The notes below the pieces were generated by a model. The model saw nothing but the letters and a program-made list of their open reading frames with translations, was not told where the DNA came from and did no database searches. Positions 57,680 through 64,000 of a stretch of 64,000 bases of DNA are shown one piece after another; the first letter of the stretch is position 1; each line of letters opens with the position of its first letter. The position numbers were made by a program, and so were the translations under genes. Source of the DNA: JAAYBF01 sp963715445 (GTDB lineage: Bacteria; Actinomycetota; Thermoleophilia; Solirubrobacterales; Thermoleophilaceae); contig OY970240.1 of NCBI GenBank assembly GCA_963715445.1, positions 1,054,001-1,118,000 on the forward strand, written 5' to 3'.

Positions 57680-58498
57680 ATGACAGCGGCGACCGAGCAG
57701 CGCGGGACCGTCGACGGAATCGAGACGAGCTGGCTGCAGGCGCCCGTCGAGGGAGGCGTGCCGACGCTCTACGTGCACGGCGTGCCGAACGCCGGCTGGA
57801 TGTGGCGCGACTTCCTCGAGCGGACCGGCGGCTACGCGCCCGACCTGCCGGGCTACGGCGCCTCCGACAAGCTCGCGAGCTTCGACTACTCGATCGCCGG
57901 CTACGCGCGCTGGCTGCTCGCCTTCGCCGATCAGCGAGGGCTCGACCGCTTCTCGCTCGTCGTGCACGACTGGGGCGTCGTCGGCCTGGCGCTCGCCCAG
58001 GCGGCGCCCGAGCGGATCGAGCGGCTGGCGATCGTGTCCGGGGTCCCGCTGCTGCCGGACTATCGCTGGCACTTCCTCGCGCGGCAGTGGCGACGGCCCC
58101 TGCTCGGCGAGCTGGCGATGGGCTTCACCCTCAAGACGGTGATGCGCGTCGTGACCAACCGCGGCAACCACAAGCCCGTCCCATCGGAGTTCATCGACTC
58201 GACCTGGAAGCACTTCGACCATGGCACCCAGCGCGCGATCCTCAAGCTCTACCGCTCGTCGCCATCCGAGGCGCTCGCGGCGGCGGGTGCCGACCTGGGG
58301 GCGATCTCCTGCCCGGCGCTGGTGGTGCACGGGGGCGCGGACCCGTTCATCTCCCCGAAGTTCGCCCAGGACTACGCCGACGCGCTCGGCGGTCCGGCGA
58401 CGGTGAAGGTGCTCGACGATGCCGGCCACTGGCCCTGGCTCGACGAGCCCTCGCTGATCGATGAGATCACCGGCTTTCTCGCCGCACGCAGCGCCTAG
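57680..58498 (+). CDS. Haloalkane-dehalogenase-like alpha/beta-hydrolase
   Basis: 272 residues. LYVHGVPNAGWMWRDFLE holds the oxyanion His-Gly; LPGYGASDKL follows; the nucleophile elbow VVHDWGVVGLAL has Asp instead of Ser, as in haloalkane dehalogenases and epoxide hydrolases; VVHGGADPFISP carries a candidate acid and DDAGHWPWLDEP the catalytic His. Exact substrate unknown. It is divergent from the endonuclease III gene. Confidence 0.83.
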   Translation: MTAATEQRGTVDGIETSWLQAPVEGGVPTLYVHGVPNAGWMWRDFLERTGGYAPDLPGYGASDKLASFDYSIAGYARWLLAFADQRGLDRFSLVVHDWGVVGLALAQAAPERIERLAIVSGVPLLPDYRWHFLARQWRRPLLGELAMGFTLKTVMRVVTNRGNHKPVPSEFIDSTWKHFDHGTQRAILKLYRSSPSEALAAAGADLGAISCPALVVHGGADPFISPKFAQDYADALGGPATVKVLDDAGHWPWLDEPSLIDEITGFLAARSA

Positions 58499-58520
58499 GC
58501 CCGCCCACTACCCTGTTCGC

Positions 58521-60230
58521 GTGCCGCGCCCGGTCTACTCCGTCGCGGCGCCGCGGCGCCAGGAGCCGCCGGAAGCCGCGTCGCCGGACCCCGCCGCACC
58601 CGCGGAGGCCGGCCGACGGACGCGGTTGAGCCGGATCGACTGGTGGCAGGTGGCGCCGACCCTCCTCACGCTGGCGCTGGCCGCGATCTACCTGTACTTC
58701 AAGCCGCGCTCGCCGGACCTCGCGGCGCACATCTACCGCTCCGAGCTCTTCGGCCGCGAGGGCTTCACGATCTGGAATGGGCAGTGGTACGGAGGCCACC
58801 ACACCCCGGCCTACTCGATCCTCTCGCCGCCGCTCGGCTGGCTGCTCGGGCCGCAGCTGATGGGTGCACTCGCCGCCGTGGTTTCAACCGCCCTGTTCAC
58901 CGAGCTCATGCGCTTCGAGTACGGCGCGCGGGCGGTGCGCCTCGGGACCCTCTGGTTCGGGATCGGCTCGGGGATGTGGCTCTTCACCAACCGGCTGCCG
59001 TTCATGCTCGGCGTTGCGTTCGGCATGGCCGCGGTGCTGGCCCTCCAGCGAGAGCACCGGCGGCTCGCGCCGCTGCTGGCGATCCTCAGCGCGATCTCGA
59101 GCCCGGTCGCCGGCCTCTTCCTGGCGATGGGTGGCGCCGGGCACGCGCTTGCCCACTGGCGCCGCGCCCCGGAGCCCGACGGCCGGTCCGGCCGCCGCGA
59201 CGGGATCGTGCTCGCAGCGGCTGCGTTCGTGCCACCGGTGCTGCTCACGATCGCCTTCCCCGAGGGCGGCTACGCGCCGTTCCCGTTCTCCTCCTACCTC
59301 CCGATCCCGCTGTTCGCGATCGCGTGCGTGGCCCTGCTGCCGCGCGAGCAGGCCACGCTGCGCTGGACGGCCGCGCTCTACGGGATCGGGGCGACGCTCG
59401 CCCTGGCGATCCCCACCGCGATGGGTGGGAACGCGGTCCGGCTCGGCGCGCTGATCGGCGGGCCTGCGCTCGCCTGCGCGCTGTGGCCGCGGCTCGGGCG
59501 CCGGCCGGTCGTCCCGCTCGCCGGGCTGATGGCGGCGTTGGCCTTCTGGCAGATGTCGCCCGTGGTGCGCGACATCTACAAGGCGATCGACGACCCGGTC
59601 GCCAAGGCCTCCTACTTCGACCCGCTGCGGGAGTACCTGCGCCTGCTGCCCGACCAGCGCAGGATCGAGATCCCGTTCACCTTCGGCCACTGGGAGGGCG
59701 CGGAGATGGCGGCCGAGGCCCCTCTCGCCCGCGGCTGGCTGCGTCAGCTCGACACCGGCCGGCATCCGATCTTCTACGGCGACGGGCTGAACGAGATCAC
59801 GTACGCGAGCTGGCTGACCGAGAACGCGGTCCGCTACGTCGCGCTCCCCGACGCCAAGCCCGACTCCAGCTCCTACCGCGAGCGCGCGTTGATCGAGAGC
59901 CGGCTCCCCTACCTGCGGCTGCGTAAGCGCTTCGATCACTGGCGGGTCTACGAGGTGACACTGCCGGCGCCGTTCGTGATCTCGGACAGCGGAGCGCGCA
60001 TCACCCTCGAGCAGCTCGGCTCGGACCGCGTGCTGCTGCGCGTCCGCCGGCCCGGCAGCGCCCTGGTCCGCGTGCGCTGGACGCCGTACTGGCTCGCGAA
60101 AGGCGGCTGCGTCGAGCGGGACGGCGAGTGGACGCGCGTCACGGCCGAGAAGGCGGGCTTCCTCTTGCTCGTGACGAGGTTCTCCCCGGAGCGCATCGTT
60201 CAGCGCGGGCGCCGCTGCAACGGCGTCTGA
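58521..60230 (+). CDS. Large polytopic membrane protein with C-terminal soluble domain
   Basis: 569 residues from GTG 58521, which lies 6 nt after TACCCT (leaderless layout). About 9-10 hydrophobic segments between residues 40 and 350 (VAPTLLTLALAAIYLYF, AAVVSTALFTELM, IPLFAIACVALL and others), with a GT-C-like first loop SPDLAAHIYRSELF and GQWYGGHHTPAYSILSPPLG. The C-terminal ~220 residues are soluble and presumably outside. It resembles 6-pyruvoyl-type membrane/glycosyltransferase-C proteins only loosely. A role in envelope glycan or lipid assembly is inferred from the downstream genes. Confidence 0.68.
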   Translation: MPRPVYSVAAPRRQEPPEAASPDPAAPAEAGRRTRLSRIDWWQVAPTLLTLALAAIYLYFKPRSPDLAAHIYRSELFGREGFTIWNGQWYGGHHTPAYSILSPPLGWLLGPQLMGALAAVVSTALFTELMRFEYGARAVRLGTLWFGIGSGMWLFTNRLPFMLGVAFGMAAVLALQREHRRLAPLLAILSAISSPVAGLFLAMGGAGHALAHWRRAPEPDGRSGRRDGIVLAAAAFVPPVLLTIAFPEGGYAPFPFSSYLPIPLFAIACVALLPREQATLRWTAALYGIGATLALAIPTAMGGNAVRLGALIGGPALACALWPRLGRRPVVPLAGLMAALAFWQMSPVVRDIYKAIDDPVAKASYFDPLREYLRLLPDQRRIEIPFTFGHWEGAEMAAEAPLARGWLRQLDTGRHPIFYGDGLNEITYASWLTENAVRYVALPDAKPDSSSYRERALIESRLPYLRLRKRFDHWRVYEVTLPAPFVISDSGARITLEQLGSDRVLLRVRRPGSALVRVRWTPYWLAKGGCVERDGEWTRVTAEKAGFLLLVTRFSPERIVQRGRRCNGV

Positions 60231-60252
60231 GCGCGCTACCCTGCTCGAACCC

Positions 60253-61059
60253 GTGCACCAGGTTTCACAGGACTTCTTCGCGCAGTTCCGCCGCGCCTGG
60301 TACGTCACCAGCCGGTGGCTGCCGCAGGGCTGGCTCGACGCCCTGCGCCAGCTCGCGCTCTTCGCGGGCGCCTACTACCTCTACCGCATCGTGCGGGGGC
60401 TGGTGGACGGGCGGGCGACGAGCGCCTTCGACAACGCGCGCACGCTCGTCGACGTCGAGCGCACGCTCGGGCTCTTCTTCGAGCCGGGCCTCCAGGCCTG
60501 GGCGCAGGGTGAGGAGTGGCTCGTCACGGGTGCCAACTGGATGTACGTCAACTCGCACTTCGTGATCACTACGACGTTCCTGATCTGGCTGTACATCTTC
60601 CGCAACCAGACCTTCTACTACGTGCGCAACATGTTCATGATCGCCATGGGCCTCGCGCTCGTGGGCTACATGGCCTTTCCCACGGCGCCCCCGCGCTACC
60701 TGCCGGAGTGGGGCTTCACCGACACGGTCGCCACCCTCGTCGGCCCGCACGCCGAGCAGAGCGCCAACCTGCTCTACAACCCCTTCGCCGCCGTGCCGTC
60801 GATGCACGTGGCGTTCGCGCTGATGATCGGCATCCCCGCGATGAAGATCGTCAAGCGCCGCTACGCGAAGGTGCTCTGGGCGCTCTACCCGGCGGTGGTC
60901 ACCTTCGTCGTCGTCGTGACCGCCAACCACTTCTGGCTCGACGCCGCGCTCGGTGCGCTGGTCGCGGCGATCTCGGCCTGGGGCGCCTCTTACGCGCTGG
61001 GCCGCGCACGTCCCGAGGCCTGGGCCTGGCGCAACAGCCGCGCCGAAGCGGTGGCCTAG
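60253..61059 (+). CDS. PAP2-superfamily / inositolphosphotransferase-like membrane enzyme
   Basis: 268 residues with about six spans. The N-terminal ~90 residues include YLYRIVRGLVDG and NARTLVDVERTLGLFFEP. The PAP2 catalytic motifs appear as NPFAAVPSMHVAFALM (motif 2 His) and TANHFWLDAALGALVA (motif 3 His/Asp). This layout is like Aur1/Ipt1-type phosphotransferases. It probably transfers a phospho-headgroup to or from a lipid. GTG 60253 is used. Its stop TAG shares a G with the next gene's GTG. Confidence 0.82.
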   Translation: MHQVSQDFFAQFRRAWYVTSRWLPQGWLDALRQLALFAGAYYLYRIVRGLVDGRATSAFDNARTLVDVERTLGLFFEPGLQAWAQGEEWLVTGANWMYVNSHFVITTTFLIWLYIFRNQTFYYVRNMFMIAMGLALVGYMAFPTAPPRYLPEWGFTDTVATLVGPHAEQSANLLYNPFAAVPSMHVAFALMIGIPAMKIVKRRYAKVLWALYPAVVTFVVVVTANHFWLDAALGALVAAISAWGASYALGRARPEAWAWRNSRAEAVA

Positions 61060-61727
61060 TGGCGATCGGCGGCGGGGAGCGCGTGGCCGGCGGCCGCGGC
61101 GCCGAGATGCGCCAGATCGCCCGCAACCGGCTGATCGAGTCCCGCCTGACCCCGAACGCCATCTCGATGACCGGGCTCGTCGGCAACGTCGTGGCCGCCG
61201 TGCTGGTGACCCAGCGCTACTTCTTCCTCGCGGGGATCGCGTTCATCCTCGGCTCGGTGATGGACACCCTCGACGGCCGCTACTCGCGGATGTCCGGCAA
61301 GGGCACCCCCTTCGGGGCGTTCCTGGACTCCACCCTCGACAGGGTCGAGGAGGGGATCGTCCTCGCCGCCGTGGCCGCCTACTTCGCATCCCGGGGCGAC
61401 GAGCTGGCCGTCGCCGCGGTGGTCACCGCCGTCCTCTTCTCGTTGATGGTCAGCTACACCCGCGCACGCGCCGAGGCGCTCGGAGTGGAGTGCAAGGTCG
61501 GGCTCGCCACGCGCGCCGTCCGAGTGGTGATCATCTCGGCGGGCCTGCTGTTCGCGAAAGGGGCGGGGCTGGGGGACTTCGAGCTGCTCGAGCCGGCCGT
61601 CTACCTGCTCGCCGTCCTCGCGGTGGTCACCACCTTCCAACGCATCTTCCATGTCCGGCGAGCCCTCACCGAGGCCGCGGCCGAGCAGCCCGCAGCCCGC
61701 TTGCACAACGGCATTGCCGAGCCCTAG
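61059..61727 (+). CDS. CDP-alcohol phosphatidyltransferase
   Basis: 222 residues from GTG 61059; an alternative ATG is at 61107. The signature DTLDGRYSRMSGKGTPFGAF, then LDSTLD, matches D-x2-DG-x2-AR-x8-G-x3-D-x3-D with Ser replacing Ala. It has about six spans. Next to inositol-3-phosphate synthase it is most likely a phosphatidylinositol-phosphate synthase; phosphatidylglycerophosphate synthase is the alternative. It is coupled to the PAP2 gene by a TAGTG overlap. Confidence 0.88.
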   Translation: MAIGGGERVAGGRGAEMRQIARNRLIESRLTPNAISMTGLVGNVVAAVLVTQRYFFLAGIAFILGSVMDTLDGRYSRMSGKGTPFGAFLDSTLDRVEEGIVLAAVAAYFASRGDELAVAAVVTAVLFSLMVSYTRARAEALGVECKVGLATRAVRVVIISAGLLFAKGAGLGDFELLEPAVYLLAVLAVVTTFQRIFHVRRALTEAAAEQPAARLHNGIAEP

Positions 61728-61780
61728 TAGGCTCTGTCGGATCGCTCGGGCCGAAACCGCAAGGTCGGTCCGCGTGTAAC

Positions 61781-61796
61781 CCGAACGAACGTTCGG
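61781..61796. promoter_or_regulatory. Palindrome upstream of inositol-3-phosphate synthase
   Basis: CCGAACGAACGTTCGG: arms CCGAAC and GTTCGG around GAAC, with the inner CGAACGTTCG also palindromic. It lies 71 nt before the ino1 GTG in a 140-nt gap and is a candidate operator. No regulator is identified. Confidence 0.45.
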
Positions 61797-61867
61797 AGTT
61801 CATTCCACCGTGCCCGCGGCCCCATGGACCAATGGGCCGACCAGTGAACACTTTTGATGGAGGCCTC

Positions 61868-63037
61868 GTGAGTAACAACGGTTCAACCAACGGCGCATCG
61901 CGCTACCAGACGGAAAAGGTGCGCGTCGCGATCGTCGGCGTGGGCAACTGCGCGTCAGCTTTCGTGCAGGGCGTCGAGTACTACAAGGACGCCGACCCCA
62001 CGCAGGACGTGCCCGGCCTGATGCATGTCGACCTCGGCGGCTACCACGTGCGTGACATCGAGTTCACCGCCGCCTTCGACATCGACGCCGACAAGGTCGG
62101 CAAGGACCTCTCCGAGGCGATCTGGTCCGGCCAGAACAACACGATCAAGTTCGCCGACGTGCCCAAGCTCGACGTGCCGGTGTACCGCGGCATGACCCAC
62201 GACGGGCTCGGCAAGTACCTCAAGGAGAAGATCACCAAGGCGCCCGGCGAGACCGCCGACATCGTCCAGATCCTCAAGGACACGAAGACCGACGTCGTCG
62301 TGTCCTACCTGCCGGTCGGCTCTGAGGACGCGACCAAGTGGTACGTCGAGCAGGTGCTCGAGGCCGGCTGCGGCTTCGTCAACTGCATCCCCGTCTTCAT
62401 CGCTCGCGAGGAGTACTGGGGCAACCGCTTCAAGAAGGCCGGCCTGCCGATCGTCGGCGACGACATCAAGTCCCAGGTCGGTGCGACGATCGTCCACCGC
62501 CAGCTCGCCCGCCTGTTCGGCGATCGCGGCGTGAAGATGCTGCGCACGTCGCAGCTCAACGTCGGCGGCAACATGGACTTCTACAACATGCTCGAGCGCG
62601 AGCGGCTGGAGTCCAAGAAGATCTCGAAGACCAACGCGGTCACGTCGATCATGGATCACAAGCTGCCCAAGGACGACGTGTACATCGGCCCGTCGGACTA
62701 CGTGCCGTGGCTGACCGACCGCAAGTGGGCGCACATCCGCGTCGAGGGCCAGGCCTTCGGCGACGTGCCGCTCAACGTCGAGCTGAAGCTCGAGGTGTGG
62801 GACTCGCCGAACTCGGCGGGCATCGTCACCGACGCGGTGCGCTGCTGCAAGCTGGCGCTCAACCAGGGAATCGGCGGACCGCTCGAGGGACCGTCGTCCT
62901 ACCTGATGAAGTCGCCTCCGGTGCAGGTGCCGGACTCGACCGCGCGCGAGAACACCGAGGCGTTCATCGCCGAGAACGGCGGCGCCCCGAAGCTGCCGGG
63001 CGACGTGCCGGTCAGCAGCGAGACGACTCAGGCCTAG
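61868..63037 (+). CDS. ino1: Inositol-3-phosphate synthase
   Basis: 389 residues from GTG 61868, with GGAGG at good distance; an upstream GTG lacks a ribosome site. VRVAIVGVGNCASAFVQGV is the NAD site, followed by VVVSYLPVGSEDATKWYVEQ, GCGFVNCIPVFIA, VGDDIKSQVGATIVHRQL, QLNVGGNMDFYNML and the actinobacterial-type LNQGIGGPLEGPSSYLMKSP. It makes inositol 3-phosphate from glucose 6-phosphate, the source for phosphatidylinositol and related lipids or thiols. Confidence 0.96.
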   Translation: MSNNGSTNGASRYQTEKVRVAIVGVGNCASAFVQGVEYYKDADPTQDVPGLMHVDLGGYHVRDIEFTAAFDIDADKVGKDLSEAIWSGQNNTIKFADVPKLDVPVYRGMTHDGLGKYLKEKITKAPGETADIVQILKDTKTDVVVSYLPVGSEDATKWYVEQVLEAGCGFVNCIPVFIAREEYWGNRFKKAGLPIVGDDIKSQVGATIVHRQLARLFGDRGVKMLRTSQLNVGGNMDFYNMLERERLESKKISKTNAVTSIMDHKLPKDDVYIGPSDYVPWLTDRKWAHIRVEGQAFGDVPLNVELKLEVWDSPNSAGIVTDAVRCCKLALNQGIGGPLEGPSSYLMKSPPVQVPDSTARENTEAFIAENGGAPKLPGDVPVSSETTQA

Positions 63038-63062
63038 TCGTCACGCCTTTCGAAGCTGTGCG

Positions 63063-63088
63063 GACGGGCGGCCTGCGGGCCGCCCGTC
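63063..63088 (+). terminator. Strong hairpin after ino1
   Basis: GACGGGCGGCC and GGCCGCCCGTC form a perfect 11-bp GC-rich stem with loop TGCG, 25 nt after the ino1 stop. Only TGCGTTCT follows, so the T-run is weak, but stem strength and position support transcription termination before the glycosyltransferase promoter (TATCCT at 63096-63101). Confidence 0.7.
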
Positions 63089-63109
63089 TGCGTTCTATCC
63101 TCAGACGCC

Positions 63110-64000
63110 GTGGCTGACCGCTTCTCGATCGCCCAGGTCACGCCCTATCCCTGGGAGCAGCACCACGACGTGAACCGCTTCGTCGAGCGCCTGTCGGCGG
63201 GGCTCGCGGAGCGCGGCCACCGCGTGGTGATCGTCGCCCCATCGGAGTCCCGGACGCTGATCCGGGAGGGCAGGGCGAGGGTGCGCGCCCTCCTCGCCGG
63301 CGATCAGGACGCCCTCTTCGCGGACGACGTGCTTGCCATCGGGCAGAGCCTGCCGTTCCGTCGTGGAGGCTCCGTGTCGCTGCCCCTCGACATCTCCCAC
63401 ACGCTCGAGGAGCTGCTCGGCCACGCGCAGCTCGACTTCGTGCACGTGCACGAGCCGTTCGCGCCGAGCGCCTCGTCCGCCGCGCTGCGCCAGTCGCGCG
63501 CGCTCAACGTCGGCACCTTCCACCTCCCAACGGAGCGCTTCGTGTCCACCCAGGTGGCGCGTCCGCTCGTTCAGCGCGTGTTCGGCCGCCTCGACGCGCG
63601 GACCGCCAGCTTCACCGCCACCAGGGACCTGGTCGAGCGCTTCTTCCCCGGCTCCTACGACGTGGTCCTCCCGGGCGCGGATCTGGTCGACCGCTCGGAC
63701 CCCCAGGGCCCGCCGGAGATCGTCTTCTCGGCCGAGGAGGAGCGAGGAGCGCTGCGGCTGTTCCTGCGCGCGCTGCGCCACCTCCCCGTCGAGCTGGAGT
63801 GGAAGGCGACGGTCTGGCTGCGCGATCCCGGCGCGGTTCCCTCGCCGCTCCAGCTGCCCCGCCGGCTGCGCGATCGGGTACGCCTCGCGGGGCCCGCGGA
63901 GGGGACCGAGGCCGAGCATCTCGCCCGCGCCGCGATCGCCGTGGCCGCCTCAAGCGGCACCGCGCCCTCCCCCCAGCTCGTGCTGAGGGCGCTCGGCGCC
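63110..64000 (+). CDS. GT4-like glycosyltransferase (3' end beyond window)
   Basis: 297 residues are visible from GTG 63110. IAQVTPYPWEQHHDVNRFVE and LSAGLAERGHRVVIVAPSES form the N-terminal Rossmann half of a GT-B enzyme; FVHVHEPFAPSASSAALRQS and VGTFHLPTERF resemble PimA-type phosphatidylinositol mannosyltransferases. The second half begins at FSAEEERGALRLFLRALRHL. The C-terminal donor-binding motif lies outside the window or in its last residues. Context after ino1 suggests inositol-lipid glycosylation. TATCCT lies 8 nt before the start. Confidence 0.78.
   Translation, partial: MADRFSIAQVTPYPWEQHHDVNRFVERLSAGLAERGHRVVIVAPSESRTLIREGRARVRALLAGDQDALFADDVLAIGQSLPFRRGGSVSLPLDISHTLEELLGHAQLDFVHVHEPFAPSASSAALRQSRALNVGTFHLPTERFVSTQVARPLVQRVFGRLDARTASFTATRDLVERFFPGSYDVVLPGADLVDRSDPQGPPEIVFSAEEERGALRLFLRALRHLPVELEWKATVWLRDPGAVPSPLQLPRRLRDRVRLAGPAEGTEAEHLARAAIAVAASSGTAPSPQLVLRALGA

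Overview
The window is a 64 kb piece of a high-GC actinobacterial chromosome, most likely a Thermoleophilia / Solirubrobacterales-type organism. This rests on very high GC and GTG-rich starts, an actinobacterial dnaK-grpE-dnaJ-hspR operon with clpB, inositol-phospholipid genes, a multi-pass protein resembling actinobacterial 'fenitrothion hydrolase' proteins, and promoters fused directly to start codons (leaderless genes). No lineage marker such as rRNA is present, so the placement is inference.

Layout. Bases 1-17.4 kb form a phosphate supercluster: a 5'-nucleotidase-type metallophosphatase (cut by the window edge), a PhoX-family phosphatase, a membrane protein with a secreted cupredoxin-like partner and a 45-aa membrane peptide, an OmpR/PhoB response regulator, a receiver-less PhoB-like DNA-binding protein, pstSCAB-phoU, an orphan DUF47 gene, a CHAD protein split over two overlapping genes, an AbrB-type permease, sixA, ppk and ppx. 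Four sites with 11-bp-periodic TTCAC repeats (PHO boxes) precede the nucleotidase, phoX-like, receiver-less regulator and pstS genes. Three of the four are followed after exactly 17 bp by TAACRG. Bases 17.4-24.3 kb hold a cyclic-nucleotide-binding protein, a FAD oxidoreductase-DUF1365-cyclopropane synthase lipid operon and an M3 oligopeptidase. Bases 24.3-27.15 kb are a lower-GC island of unknown function carrying a winged-helix regulator, three perfect palindromic operators and two unrecognised genes. It abuts the 3' end of a tRNA-Val gene. tRNA-Glu and tRNA-Lys follow.

Bases 28-31.7 kb carry an AraC regulator-VOC protein-UvrA paralogue operon. Bases 31.8-48.5 kb hold nearly the whole purine pathway on the minus strand: purD-purE-purB, then a cupredoxin and a DUF1800/DUF1501 pair, then purC-S-Q-L, purF-recQ-purN-purH. 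purM and purK are absent and recQ is embedded in the operon. A ~90-nt repeat with terminal inverted repeats occurs just after the purS and purH stop codons. Bases 48.6-58.5 kb hold a GYD protein, a methyltransferase, the clpB and dnaK-grpE-dnaJ-hspR chaperone genes, an endonuclease III and a haloalkane-dehalogenase-like hydrolase. Bases 58.5-64 kb hold an envelope/inositol-lipid block: a large membrane protein, a PAP2-type enzyme, a CDP-alcohol phosphotransferase, inositol-3-phosphate synthase and the start of a GT4-like glycosyltransferase.

The clearest themes are a Pho regulon that combines phosphate scavenging, uptake and polyphosphate metabolism, and a purine regulon with an inserted helicase and a dispersed intergenic element.
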